Of a stretch of 64,000 nucleotides of DNA, positions 42,848 through 53,473 are shown piece by piece. The notes below the pieces were generated by a model. It was given only the letters and a program-made list of their open reading frames with translations. It was not told the origin of the DNA and searched no databases. The position numbers were made by a program, and so were the translations under genes. Source of the stretch: Bemisia tabaci (Eukaryota; Arthropoda; Insecta; Hemiptera; Aleyrodidae); the NCBI RefSeq assembly GCF_918797505.1, contig NC_092801.1, positions 28,798,477 to 28,862,476 of the forward strand, read 5' to 3'. Numbering within the stretch: the first letter of the stretch is position 1; every line of letters starts with the position of its first letter.

Positions 42848-43206
42848 ATTGGACTACGTTTTGAAATTAGGAACTAAAATTTCTGGCTCTTCTGTCGAAA
42901 CACGTATGTCTATTGGGGCACAAAGGGCATATACGTTGTTTTCAATCTTAGATAGAAATTGTAGTTCCATCAGTGAGAACGAAAACACACCAACTCAGTT
43001 AAGTTTCATTAAATACAGTCAGATTTCATGAAGATCATTGATGTTAGCGCATCTGTTCCAATTTTGACCTTTGAAGTGTCCTTGACTACTTGTGTTTCGG
43101 CACTAAAAATATTTGCCTTTGACCAACTCCTTCTTGATTATTTTCATTTTTTCGAGTTGGTGTGTTTTCGTTCTCGCTGATTCAATTGCAAAATGTAGTG
43201 CAATTG
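42848..43206. mobile_element. Family J element interrupted by a CAGYG element
   Basis: Left ATTGGACTACGTTTTGAAAT, right ATTGCAAAATGTAGTGCAAT. The arm sequence GTAGTTCC is separated from its ATTGCAAAATG continuation by 42971-43179. Confidence 0.75.
42971..43179. mobile_element. 209-bp TIR element with CAGTGAGAACG ends
   Basis: A 26-bp terminal inverted repeat with one mismatch: CAGTGAGAACGAAAACACAC at the left, GTGTGTTTTCGTTCTCGCTG at the right. CAGTG ends suggest hAT, but I cannot read a convincing 8-bp duplication, only AT on both sides. Confidence 0.8.
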
Positions 43207-43271
43207 GGACGGAAATCATCCTAACTTCATTTCGCTGTGCCTAATTTTTTTTTAAAAATAGGTTTTTACAT

Positions 43272-43870
43272 CGGCAATTTTAAACTACACGACTTGATCG
43301 AATCGTTGATTTCAGGAAGAGATTATCCGCTAGGTATAAATGCGTTACTAAATCATGAACGAATTTTGACTTGCGGAAACATGTCCTCAGAGATAAATGA
43401 TGAATGTTTTGAATGTTTTGATGATGCTGTTGTTACCGAATGTTACCTAGTGACGAAGGGTTAAGCGCGGGGAAACGCCTTCAAATGATCGGTTATACCA
43501 CATCACCACTCCGGAGCTGGTATAGTTGTATCACCAACATTAGTTGTTGCAGGCATCGGTAGAGAGAGGGCACTAGTTTTAAACCACACAAGTTGTTTAT
43601 TTCAGGAAGGGATTAGCCACTAGTCAAGGTATGAATAGGTCACTAAATCATGAACAAATTTTGATTTGCGAAAACATTTTCCCGGCGACATATGATGAAC
43701 TTTTTTAGAACAATTTTGATGATGCGATTGTTACCGATTGTCACTTTACGGCTTCGCGCGGGGAAACGAAACCGCCTTCAAATGATCGATTATGCCATAT
43801 CACTACTCCGGAGCTGGTATAGTTGTATCACCAAAACTAGTCGTTGCAGGCATCGTGTCAATGGATCAAT
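43272..43870 (+). repeat. Tandem duplication, unit about 300 bp, with family C
   Basis: TTGATTTCAGGAAG and TTTATTTCAGGAAG begin matching blocks at about 43308 and 43600. Both continue through CACTAAATCATGAAC-like, GATGATG and the C motif CGCCTTCAAATGATCG. The 75-codon frame 43237-43464 is open only in the first copy, and the second copy contains stops, so I do not call it coding. Confidence 0.75.
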
Positions 43871-43874
43871 AAAC

Positions 43875-44250
43875 ATGAACCAATTTTAACTTGCAAGATG
43901 CATTTTTCTGAAGGGAAACGACGCGTAGAACACGATGCACACATAAACTGCGCAAAAATAACTCAGTACCCGCGAAATGTGCAGTTCAAAAAGTGAAACT
44001 TTTCTACAAATTTTAAACGCCGCGAATGATGTCATCCGGCACCAATCAGAAGCGAGCTGGGGTTTCTATGCCTTTCGTCAAATTTTTTTCTACTCCTCGT
44101 TTATGAAAATGAAATGAAAGTCGAAACTAAATCTTGGGAATCAAAGAATCGAATCAAATCTTATTCCTGTTATCTGTAGTTAACAAATAACAATTCCACA
44201 TTTTATACGTTTCATTTTAACAAACATGAGTAGAAAATGAGAGGAGATGT
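43875..44250 (+). repeat. Family Z unit, direct copy
   Basis: AACACGATGCACACA, GATGTCATCCGGCACCAATC, AGAAGCGAGC and the GTCGAAACTAA block recur in reverse at 47745-48120. The sequence continues from the 43.3-43.9 kb tandem unit. Confidence 0.7.
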
Positions 44251-44252
44251 AG

Positions 44253-44367
44253 CAATTTGACTGCCGTAGTACATAATTTTTGACGAAAATTTGACGTTCG
44301 AAATTCCTCTAAGTCTTTTGACTTTTTAAAAGTGGGCTTGTTGGGGATTTTGGCTCCAAAAATGAGC
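44253..44367 (+). repeat. Family AA unit, copy 1
   Basis: GCAATTTGACTGCCGTAGTA to GGGATTTTGGCTCCAAAAAT, matching 51055-51185. It is directly followed by a family E left end. Confidence 0.6.
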
Positions 44368-44369
44368 AA

Positions 44370-44627
44370 TACTGCCGTGCTAAGGAAAAACGCTGTATGA
44401 ATCTTTAGGCATTGCCAAATTTCCTTTGATAAATTATGAATTTCCTGGTAGACTTATGTATATTTTCTTTCCAATTGTTCTAATAATTTTGTTCGCAATT
44501 TCACCGAAAATTTCTGAAAATTTCAAGGGAAAATATTCACAACTTTCCTCAAAATATAACACTTTATCGAAGGAAATTTGGCAACCCTCGAATGTTCACA
44601 TGACGTTCATCCTTAGCACGGAAGAAT
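44370..44627. mobile_element. Family E fold-back MITE
   Basis: TACTGCCGTGCTAAGGAAAA at the left, GACGTTCATCCTTAGCACGG at the right. Well preserved, with TTTGATAAATT and TTTATCGAAGG inside. Confidence 0.85.
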
Positions 44628-44639
44628 AAATTACTAAAA

Positions 44640-45118
44640 AATCTACTTACTTAGTTTTTTCAAAATACAAAATAAAAGACACGAGGTTTAATGACCCATT
44701 TTGGAAGTATGGACCATTGTAAACGCACTGATTCACTAGATTATCACCAAACGTTTATTTACGAATGATCTTGTAAAATTTTATGCGGAATGGATAAGAC
44801 GTTAAAATAGGCAACATTGTCGCACTGCGGGCTGCCGAGACGTGATCACTGGGCGCCATGCTGGTTAGCTTTGTTTGTGGTCTGCTTCGGATGGATTCTA
44901 GTAATTAGCTCCTCTGGTGAGGGAGGGGGATTGCGGAAGGCTAAGAACGGGAACGAAGGAGGGGGGCTCATATGAGTGCCAAGAAACAGCTCACGGTGGG
45001 TTACAAATTCAGTTTTGGCGGCTGAAAATCAATATGGCGTTAAAAGGAGGTCTCCTCTTCCCTCCCCTTCTCCTCTGAGTATGTAGTGCGACTCGATTTT
45101 TTGTTCGCCCCTTGCTTC
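44640..45118. other. Spacer, nothing recognised
   Basis: 44820-45070 is mildly GC-richer with GGGAGGGGGATTGCGG and GGAGGGGGGC words. No gene or repeat partner found. Confidence 0.35.
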
Positions 45119-45385
45119 TAGAGTAACTTTATGGGGAGAGTAAGGAAAACTCGAACATTTGGAGGTTAGGTTTGATCAGGTCATGTAGCTCTTGGAGGCC
45201 TAAAAAGGCAGCTAACCTAAGAGGTCGAATTATTCGGTGGTACTAATTTTAACTCCAAGAGTAGGTACACTGATCAAAAATTATAACACTTTGATTTTGC
45301 ACACATTTTCTCAGTTTCAAATTATTAATCCTTAAAAACGACTGTTTACAATGCGCTTGTACAATGCGCTTGTAAACTTGTAATG
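45119..45385 (+). mobile_element. Family H hAT-type element, one arm only
   Basis: TAGAGTAACTTTATGGGGAG, then GATCAGGTCATGTAGCTCTT and CTGATCAAAAATTATAA, matching the reversed right half of 48566-48961. The opposite terminus is absent. ACAATGCGCTTGT is duplicated in tandem at 45349-45373. Confidence 0.65.
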
Positions 45386-45389
45386 CTCC

Positions 45390-46090
45390 CAGTCGAAAAT
45401 ATTGATGTTCTGACTTAAATAACAGATGTACGCACTCGTGTCAAAATTGATATCAGGAGGTTATTTATTTATCTTTTATTCAAAAATAGTGAAATATTTA
45501 ACCTTTTGTGAATAAAGAGGGTATAATTTGACTTTGGTGAGTTTGTATCATAAAAATATGAACATTAGCATCGTGATTTTTCTTCATACCCGAAATATAA
45601 AATAGTGCTAAATAACCTTACTAAAACCTCTTGTCTGCCTCCATGGAAAGAAAGGCTTTCAGTCATCTTTCTAAGACATGTTTCGTAAGCAGAGCTTGTC
45701 TTGCTCGTAATAACATAATATGGAAGTGCACCGCATAATTTCACGCACGCATCACGGTGTTACACGTCGATTACGCGTCATAAAACCCAACATAAAGGCA
45801 CAAACACGACGGAGAGGCGTAAATGATATTTAAGATGAGCTCCGTAGTCCATACAACGTCATGTTTTCTCGGGTTCACATGGCTATTGAGATACGCATTT
45901 ACGTTAGAGAAGCGACGAAACTGCTGACAAGACAAGAGCAAGACTGAGGGAAAGCAAAATTTAGCGAGAAGAGCAACCCTTTCAAAAATGTGCATTCCGC
46001 CATGATGCCAGCTCAAAACGTAAGATGAGCATAAAAAATGCAGTAAAATTGCAGCCTTATACAAAAAACTTTTCGAATTGATTTAATCAA
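45390..46090. other. Spacer with a minor repeat
   Basis: 45826-45932 resembles 1838-1960. The 97-codon minus-strand frame 45771-46064 overlaps that repeat, has no domain and is not called. Confidence 0.35.
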
Positions 46091-46640
46091 AGTTTTCCCC
46101 AATGTTCTAAGGAACTTTCATTTTAAAATCACGAGTTTTTCTGAAAGTTTATTCACGGTAAGAAAGTCTTGGGCATGTAAGGGTTAAAATTTGTCTCTTG
46201 TAAATTTTACTCATAAATATTTATTTATTTTTTACTTATTCATTTACACATTTATAAAACATTTTTATCTTATTATATAGTTAGTTAGTTAATTTGTTTA
46301 AAGACATTTATCATCTTAGGCTATTAATGTCTTTACAAAGAATTTGGAGGATGGGTGTATAGACCAAAATTTTATTTATTTTTTTAAAATGCTCAAAAAG
46401 GGTTTCCTAAAAAAGAAGTTTTCCTCCAATTTTCAGAGGAAGTTTCCTTTTAAAATCACGAGTTTTTCAAGAGTTTTTCCACTGTAAAAAAGACTTGGGC
46501 TTCACTAAGAGTTAAAATTCGTCTTTAGTAAATTTTACTCTTAAAATGCCAAAAAGGGCTCCCTAAAACGAACAAATTTCCCCAATTTTCTGAAGAATTG
46601 TCATTTTAAAATTCACAAGCTTTCCCAGAAGTTTTTCCAC
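46091..46640 (+). repeat. Three diverged tandem copies
   Basis: The block ATTTTAAAATCACGAGTTTT, then GACTTGGGC, AAATTTTACTC and AAAAAGGG starts near 46115 and 46450, with a partial third near 46600. Between copies 1 and 2 lies a TTTATTTATTT-rich insert (46215-46385). Confidence 0.7.
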
Positions 46641-46644
46641 CAGT

Positions 46645-47314
46645 TGTTGCTACTAGGGCATCTAAAATGAAAGGTGCAACTATGACCCCACCCTCTTAAA
46701 AAGGGAGTTTAAATCGGCAAGAGAGCGTCTTGGTAAAGACAACAGTCAGATACCCGCTTAGCGAAAAACGCGGAGCGCAGCGCCGAAGAATAAACGCCAG
46801 AGCGGAGGGGTGGAGTAAAAGGGTCGCTTTCGCCCGTGGAGGGGGCGGAGGGGTTTACTCAGAGAATGAAACTAAAGCTCAAAGGGAGTGAATCGGAATT
46901 CTTACATTGTTGCGATTAAGATTAATAGCGACGCATAATGGATTGTTGAGAACTTGATAATCCTCACAAAATGCCGGCCGAAAAAAGGGTTTTGCTCGGA
47001 GGCGATGTCGCCGGTTTTAGCTTCGTTCGGCCGGCCATACTTGGACCGCGTCAAGCAGGAATGAACCAAGTCACATAAGCTATTGCCAAATTTAATTGGG
47101 CAATTTAATGGGTCACTAAACCTTGTTTATTTTATTTAATATGCTTAAAGAACTAGGTAAGTAGATAACGTGGTGATTTTTCCGCATTTTAATGGAGCCG
47201 AAATCGCGGAGAAAACCGCTCTTGAAAACTCTAAAAACTGCAAGACATTTCAAACGCACCCGAATGGCGAGAAAATGGTGATGTACTGCCGTAGTCAAAT
47301 CGCAATCTTCTCTC
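46645..47314. other. Single-copy, GC-richer spacer
   Basis: 46740-47060 includes GCGGAGCGCAGCGCCG and a GCCGGCC pair (46974 and 47030), and has no repeat partner. Candidate conserved non-coding or promoter-like DNA. No frame is convincing. Confidence 0.3.
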
Positions 47315-47322
47315 ATTTTCCA

Positions 47323-47730
47323 TAGAGTACCTATATTAAGCGAGTATGGCCACTGGGCCCCATGGAGAGGCTTAGGACCCAAAAATGGCGGTGCTTTGTT
47401 TTGGTTTTTGTGGATGGGACGGGGGTCATTGCCAACTTTTGACGGTTACCACCAACCGTACTTGCTGCCAACCTTACTACATTCAAGATAATTTTTCTCA
47501 AAAATTGCACACGATTAGTCTTAAAAATATGTAAAGAAGTCGCAAGACCGCATTTGAGTAAATTTCTCGTTACGATGAGCAAAGAAAACTACATTTTGAG
47601 TCATTTTGCATTACATTAATTTATGGCGTCCGCCATTTTTGGGTCCTAAGGGCTCCATTCAGCCTAAGATGGCTGAGCCAATCAGAGGTGGTAACCCCAG
47701 TGGCCATACTCTCTCAATATAGGTACTCTA
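47323..47730. mobile_element. hAT-type MITE with perfect 8-bp duplication
   Basis: TAGAGTACCTATATTAAGCG pairs with the right end CTCAATATAGGTACTCTA. The arms include GTATGGCCACTGGG and GGACCCAAAAATGGCGG. ATTTTCCA occurs at 47315-47322 and again at 47731-47738, a perfect 8-bp target duplication. 408 bp, no transposase. Confidence 0.9.
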
Positions 47731-47744
47731 ATTTTCCACTGACG

Positions 47745-48120
47745 TGTGTTAAAATAAAACGTCTTTATTTGTGAAATTATTGCTTGTCCACTAAAGATAA
47801 CATAAATGAGATTCGATTCTTTAATTTTAAAGATATAAGTTCGACTTTTGTTTTGTTCTCACATACGATGAGTAGATAGACATTTGACGGAAGTCGTAGA
47901 AACCCGTGCTCGCCTCTGATTAGTGCCGGATGACATCATTCGGTTCGGCGCGAAATCGGGGCGTTTTAAATTTGCGGATAAGTTGCGCGACTTGAACTGC
48001 GTATTCCTCGGGTATTGAGTTACTTTTTCGCATTTTCAATGTGCGCATCGTGTTTTACGCGTCATTTATTTTCAGACAAATGTATTCGCAAGTCAAAATT
48101 CGTTCATAGTTTAGTGACCC
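47745..48120 (-). repeat. Family Z unit, reversed copy
   Basis: CTGATTAGTGCCGGATGACA, TTGAACTGCG and GTGCGCATCGTGTTTTACGC reverse-match 43890-44250, and TTCGTTCATAGTTTAGTGAC matches the tandem unit at 43345. Nothing else was identified up to 48470, which I leave unassigned. Confidence 0.7.
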
Positions 48121-48474
48121 AAAACTGATGTGCGGATTTTTGTGTAAATTTTAGGGGATATCATGCCTAGTGCAAAGTTAATGCCTGAAACTTTTCAAAG
48201 GAATCCGAACAAACGCTGTCTTGTAAAAAATAAAAATTACCCGGTTACATTTGGCAACAGCTGGTATGGCTTGGTTCCTTTCTGCTAAACGCGGTCCATT
48301 TGTGAGATATTTCACTGAATTTTGGCAACAACGCGGACGGCAACATAATGCCAACGAGCAGCTTTTTTCTCTTTTAAAGATACTTGGAAGAAAACGCATC
48401 AAGAGGATAAAAATTGGACAGAAAATCAACGGAAAATTACCAGTCTCATAGTATATTAGCTTCCGCTGTAAGCC

Positions 48475-49023
48475 GATTTGACTAAATTTTGCAACAAGGC
48501 ACTACTATCTAAATCTCGTTTCAGGAACAGCGTACGTTCCATAAGTTTTTCTATGCGGATAGGCTTAGAGTACCATTATAGGTAGAGTATGGACAACTCG
48601 ATTTATTTATAGCTCTTGGGGCCCAAAAGGGCGACAACGTGAAAAGCGAAAATCACTAGAAAAGTGCCGCTGCCAACCTATGCATTTGGAAGATTACTTA
48701 ATGTGGCCGGCAGTGCATTACAAACGAGAGTCTTTAAGGGTTGAAACTTTGAAACTGAGAAAATTTAGGCGAAGTCAAAGTTTTATATGTGCTTTTATAA
48801 TTTTTGATCAGTGTAAATAGTTGAAATGTGAAAATTATTACCACTGAATAATTCGAGTTCATAGGTTGACTCCCCTTTGGGGCCCCAAGAGCTACATGAC
48901 CTGATTAAACTTAACCTCCAAATTTTCCAGTTGTCCACACTTTCCCTATGAGGGTATTCTAGATAGGCTCTTCTATAAATGAGATAGAAATAGTTGTTCC
49001 TGACTGCAAACTGAAGTCCGATG
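48475..49023. mobile_element. Family J element interrupted by an hAT-type MITE
   Basis: Left GATTTGACTAAATTTTGCAA, right GTTCCTGACTGCAAACTGAA. Removing 48566-48969 restores a continuous J middle, CTATGCGGATAGGCT then CTTCTATAAATGAG. Confidence 0.75.
48566..48961. mobile_element. Family H hAT-type MITE with perfect 8-bp duplication
   Basis: TAGAGTACCATTATAGGTAG pairs with CTATGAGGGTATTCTA. GATAGGCT at 48558-48565 is repeated at 48962-48969. Arms share TAGCTCTTGGGGCCC. Nested in J. Confidence 0.9.
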
Positions 49024-49353
49024 GATCAGTTGCGCCGGTCACAGAATCGCGTTTTGTTGGTGTAAGTTTGCAGTTAGCAAGAAATAATATGTCCGTAAAC
49101 GCCATGTTTCTACGTCAATTAATATCAGGGATATATCCCTTCAAAAAAAGGCGTATGACGTCATCCACTGCGGTAAGTTCAAAACACGGTTTCTTCCTCC
49201 TTGGTTTTATCTTTGTTTTACATTTGATTCATGAACCAATATTGAAGAAATCTTAATCAGGGTACGCACATTATGGTGGATGAGTTCATACGCCGTGTTT
49301 TTCAATTATTGATACCTCCGTTAATCTTGGACGTAGAAATCTGGTGTTTAAAC

Positions 49354-49401
<48 letters not shown>

Positions 49402-49734
49402 ATCCATAACCTTGAATTATAAAAACAATCTGATCGCAGACACGGTTTTCATTTTTTTATAAGATCCCAATAGGTGTTCCGCGACAAAAATGTCTTAAGT
49501 TATACGGATTAAATTATGAGTACAAGTTACAAGTTATACAAAGCTTACAGAAACAAAACCCCACAAAAACAGTAGTTTTCGAAACAATGTGTAATTTGTT
49601 CCAGAAAATTTGACAACGAGTGGATGTAGTTCTACGCTTTATGCGAAAAGGTCACCGAGAAACAAACAGCAGTATCAAATGAGAATCTGCTTGTTATCAC
49701 GATAGCTCATAGGATTCTAGCAAGAGGTGACACG
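49024..49734. other. Spacer with a T41 run
   Basis: 49357-49397 is 41 T residues, which on the minus strand would be an A tail. The sequence beside it (GCTGATCCATAACC) does not match any other retroelement in the window, so its origin is open. Confidence 0.4.
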
Positions 49735-49800
49735 ACGGCAAAAAACGCCTTCAATGAATTGAATAGGCACACCGAGCTCCAAGGAGGTCGAATAGTGGTA
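49735..49800 (+). repeat. Family C dispersed repeat
   Basis: AAACGCCTTCAATGAATTGA, then CACACCGAG and TCGAATAGTGGTATCGC. A diverged copy next to the SINE. Confidence 0.5.
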
Positions 49801-49884
49801 TCGCGCCCAACCGCACGTATGAGGAAAAACACTATGGCACGTCACTTTTTTGCGAACTTTGGAAACTTCAAAAGTTTGCTTGTT

Positions 49885-49885
<1 letters not shown>

Positions 49886-49918
<33 letters not shown>

Positions 49919-50095
49919 ATGATGGTTGTAAAGTAATCGAAGTTAAGTTCCAATGTGTTATATGTGATTCTATGTGAAGTGCTGTTGCGGATAGTGTGTG
50001 AAAAAATAAATTTCGATCGTATAAAAGTATCGTCGGGATTCGAACCCGGGCCCGCTCGGTCATGAGGCGAGCGCTCTACCGCAGAGCCATGGACC
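49886..50095 (-). mobile_element. tRNA-derived SINE with A32 tail
   Basis: On the minus strand: GGTCCATGGCTCTGCGGTAG, then GAGCGCTCGCCTCATGACCG and GGTTCGAATCCCGACGATAC. The A box (TGGCTCTGCGG, 50079-50089) and a perfect B box (GGTTCGAATCC, 50036-50046) are present. The D arm GCTC/GAGC and a CAT anticodon loop can be drawn. The acceptor stem does not close, so this is a SINE head and not a gene. A body of about 110 bp and a 32-A tail (49886-49917) follow. Transcription would be by RNA polymerase III. Confidence 0.8.
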
Positions 50096-50162
50096 ACATG
50101 GAAAAGCAGGAATCCTACCTCCCAATTTAAACTTGTGCTATAGTCTGTGCAAACTAATTAGA

Positions 50163-50440
50163 CCGAGTGATAATTCGGGCATTTTCGAGCGAAGCGAGAG
50201 GCGCATGGGCCGCCAGCGCCAGGTCCGCATCGAGCTCACCGAGGTATTGTTACCATTGTGTCCACACCGAGCCTTTACCTGGCGGCCGGACCCTTGTCAT
50301 CATGGTCTACTGATATACGAAAAATTGCCAACCAAATTTTTTATCATTCGTGAATTTTCCCTTTATTTCGACGGATTCGGATTCAGCTTGCAATCCTGAT
50401 GAAAAATATATATAATTTATTGCAGGTGAGTGTGATGGTA
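50163..50440 (+). repeat. Diverged relative of the 9-kb element's arm
   Basis: GAGCTCACCGAGG, TTTACCTGGCGGCCGGACCC and TTTATTTCGACGGATTCGGA with CAGCTTGCAATCCTGATG match both halves of the internal fold-back in each 1.5-kb arm. The terminal CTCCCTAG end is not present, so this is a remnant or a separate element that was captured by the arms. Confidence 0.65.
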
Positions 50441-50750
50441 AGTTATTGTATCACAAAACTCGCGAATTCCTTCAACAAGTTTTGTAATAAACTCCGTTTA
50501 TACCAAACTTTGAGGTTTTTAAAGTGGTTCCATTCGTTTCCTCGTGAAATTTTATTCTATGAGTACCCTTTTAAATTTAAAATGGGACGAAATTAACATC
50601 AAAATTTGCAGGACAAGTAAACAATTTCATGTCCGACCTCTGTAATTAACTCGATCCATTCCGCGGCGTCAAAACGCCGGCATAAATATGACGCCAGGCG
50701 TGAATGCCGCAAAACAGCGGGGATCCAGCACAATTTTGCTAAATCCTATG

Positions 50751-51050
50751 TAGAGGGAGTTGAGACAACGCGGCGTATGGTTGTCATAAATGGGAATAAA
50801 GGTTACACAAATCGGACGTTTTTTATAATCTTTGATCAACCCATTCCCAAATTCCTATCCCCGTTTCCTCTCCCATTCCATTTGTTCCTTGCCGCGACCC
50901 ACATTGCCCATTCCATTTCAGCTTATAATCTTTTCAATTGGTGAAGATTTAATATTTATTCTCGTTTGTGACACTATGAAGGCCTAAAATATGGGAATTA
51001 ATCAGAAACGGATTCACATTGTCTTTACTCTCAGTATAAAAGGACACTGG
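50751..51050 (-). mobile_element. Family S element, reversed and degraded copy
   Basis: AAATGGGAATAAAGGTTACA and TTTACTCTCAGTATAAAAGG match S. The outer TAGAG at the right is replaced by GACACTGG and the left end by AGGGAGTTGAG. Confidence 0.65.
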
Positions 51051-51054
51051 AAAA

Positions 51055-51185
51055 AAAGCTATTTGACTGCATAGTACATCACTTCTATAATTTTTCCGCC
51101 ATTCCGGCGTGTTTGAAATTTCCTCGAATTTCGGACTTTTTAAAAGGCGGCTTGTCCGGGATTTTGGCTTAAAACATGCGCAACC
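51055..51185 (+). repeat. Family AA unit, copy 2
   Basis: GCTATTTGACTGCATAGTAC to GGGATTTTGGCTTAAAACAT, matching 44253-44367. Confidence 0.6.
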
Positions 51186-51234
51186 AGGTAATCTACTCAT
51201 CTGGTACTTCCAGGTCTAAAATTAAAATGTTTTA

Positions 51235-51463
51235 CACTGGGAAAAAAACACATTGGATCTAGAGTCCAGACTCTTAAAAACATCGACAAGAAAAAATACT
51301 CTTGATTCAAGCAAATCTAAGCTTAAATCAAGAACCAAGCCTCTTAATTTGAGCGGATTTCCCTTTGATTTAAACTTAAATCTGATTGAATCAAGAGTCC
51401 TTAATCTATTGTCAATGTTTTCAAGAGTCTGGACTCTAGATCCAAAGTGTTTTTTTTTCCAGT
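51235..51463. mobile_element. Family D palindromic MITE, copy 3
   Basis: CACTGGGAAAAAAACACATT at the left; T run and CCAGT at the right. Arms GATCTAGAGTCCAGAC and complement. The two long frames on opposite strands reflect the palindrome. Confidence 0.85.
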
Positions 51464-51469
51464 TGACTC

Positions 51470-52085
51470 TACAATTTGCCATTGTGAGAGTTAAGCTTAA
51501 ATTGAGTCCCAGTTTGGCAACCTTGACGAGTCTTTTTTATCCGAGCGCAGTGACGTTGTAAAGAAATTAGATACGCAGAGTGGACTTAAAAGCATTGACC
51601 CCCTTACATCCCTCCTGGTTGGTTGTCGAAAGACTCCGTCACATATTGCATCCCCCGAGTAGTCTTTCAATTCCGAGCGAAAAAGTTACAACCCTCCGTC
51701 CCCGAATTTTAATCTTTTCCAGCATCATCCTCGATTCCTTCCGGTTATCTTCGCCTGGCTGTGTTTCACTCTGATTGCATTTTAACGCGCGAAAATTAAA
51801 TCCGTCTTTTCTCCGCGTAAACGCCCCGAAAGTTTAGAGCGACATAAAAAAAATAAGCAAATTGGAAGGGAAGAAAGAACTCTAATAAAAGTCAGGAGCC
51901 GTGAAATTTTTGCAACTAAGAACGCACTGTTGCTAAAGTGCACTCGCGTCGCCTAGAGCGATTCGTCCTGGCGAAAAATGTCATAAGATCCTCCCGACGT
52001 TGTGGAATGTCTAATTTTAAAATATCAATCCTGACGAAAAGTTTTGGGAATTTTTTCGAACCGTTTTCAAATACTTTAGATTAAA
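51470..52085. other. Single-copy spacer
   Basis: No repeat partner and no domain. 51780-51990 contains CGCGCGAAAATTAAATCC and moderate GC. Confidence 0.35.
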
Positions 52086-52089
52086 CTGA

Positions 52090-52314
52090 ACTGGAAAAAA
52101 ACGCAATGGATCTAAAGTCAAGACTCTTAAAAACATTGACAAGAGAAAGTACTCTTGATTCAATCAGGATCTAGCTTAAATCAAGAGCCAAGCTTCTTAA
52201 TTTAAGCAGATTTCGTTTTGATACAAGCAAAAATCCGATTGAATCAAGAGTATTTTTTCTTGTCAATGTTTTCAAGAGTCTGGACTCTAGATGCAATGTG
52301 TTTTTTTTCCAGTG
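52090..52314. mobile_element. Family D palindromic MITE, copy 4
   Basis: AACTGGAAAAAAACGCAATG at the left, CAATGTG then T run then CCAGTG at the right. TG flanks both ends. Confidence 0.85.
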
Positions 52315-52352
52315 TGCAAACTAAATTCACCGGAAAATTAAATAAAAAATTA

Positions 52353-52664
52353 TAGAGTCCTTTTATACTGAGAGTAAAGACATTACGAATCCATTTCTGG
52401 TTGGTTCCCGTATTTTAGGCCTCTACAGTGTCACAAACGGGAATAAAGATTACATTTTCTCCGATTGCAAATATTATAAACTGGAATGGACCCGGGAATT
52501 GGGGTCATGGCAAGAAACAAACGAAGTAAGGGAAGCAACGGAGTTGGGAATTCGGTAATGAGTTGATCAAAGATTACGTGAAACATTCAATTTCTGTAAT
52601 CTTTATGCCCATTTGAGACATCCATGAGCCGCGTCGTCTTAACTCTCTCTGTAAAGGGACTCTA
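52353..52664. mobile_element. Family S hAT-type MITE, copy 2
   Basis: TAGAGTCCTTTTATACTGAG pairs with CTCTGTAAAGGGACTCTA. Flanks AAAAATTA and GAAAATTC agree at six of eight positions. The interior CACAAACGGGAATAAAGATT matches copy 1. Confidence 0.75.
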
Positions 52665-52689
52665 GAAAATTCGACAGGTTTTCCAGAAA

Positions 52690-52950
52690 ATTGGATTGCA
52701 TTTTGCAAAAAGGAATCAGGAGCATTGCAATGCTGCAAAGATTGGGCAACTTCAGCCATTGCAATATTACTATTGAACTCCTGAAAAAATATGAAATTTA
52801 CATGGTAATTTTTGTCCTTTTACAGCTTTTAACGAGTCAAATAGAAATTGTCCCTTGATAATCAGGTTTTTCTTCGAAGACGAAAGAAGCTGCACAATTT
52901 TAGCAACATTGCCATGCTCCGGGTTCCTTCTTGCAAAATGCAATCCAATT
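52690..52950. mobile_element. Family J element, longer subtype
   Basis: ATTGGATTGCATTTTGCAAA pairs with TTTGCAAAATG-like right end CTTGCAAAATGCAATCCAAT. Arms carry AGCATTGCAATG and TTTTAGCAACATTGC. Confidence 0.8.
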
Positions 52951-52959
52951 GACGTTGGA

Positions 52960-53026
52960 TTAAAATAAATTTGGCAACACTTAAAATCTCATACCGTTTT
53001 CTTCCTTATCATGGCGTAGCAGTGCT
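52960..53026 (+). mobile_element. Family E right end only
   Basis: TTTGGCAACACTTAAAATCT then CATACCGTTTTCTTCC and TATCATGGC. Confidence 0.55.
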
Positions 53027-53029
53027 CTA

Positions 53030-53470
53030 TTTTGTAAATAATTGTCGTTTCAAACTGGCAACAATGAGCAAGGGCTAAATAAGCTTTCACATTTCAAGTA
53101 GCTTATTACCTTTTCGCTATTTCTGAACGCAAGCTATTTCAAACTTCAAATTCGCACGCTGCAATTCCCGGCGTGCACGCGCTAATTGGAGTTCCCGTTG
53201 CCGAAACATGGAAAAATTCACTTCCCCGAGACTTGGAACAATGTAAAATACGGGGTTTTTGGTGGTTCGGAAACATTTCCGCGTGCACTCCGCACAGCGC
53301 CGGTAAATCAAGAAGTTCACGGGGTTAATTGGTTTCGTCGGAAAGTTTCCGTAATATTTCCGGAGCGAATCTTATTCATTTTCCTCCGTTTTCCGAAAAT
53401 TAGGTATTTATAATACGTGAAGGCATAATGTACGTGCAGAAAAGGAATTTTGCTGAATGTCTGAGCAGAT
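53030..53470. other. Single-copy spacer
   Basis: 53150-53350 is GC-richer (CCCGGCGTGCACGCGC) and unique. No frame with a recognisable product. Confidence 0.35.
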
Positions 53471-53473
53471 AGT

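Noticed and set aside
50024..50095. Functional tRNA-Met gene on the minus strand
   Set aside because: The 5' and 3' acceptor sequences do not pair, and the sequence runs into a body with an A tail, so it is a SINE head.
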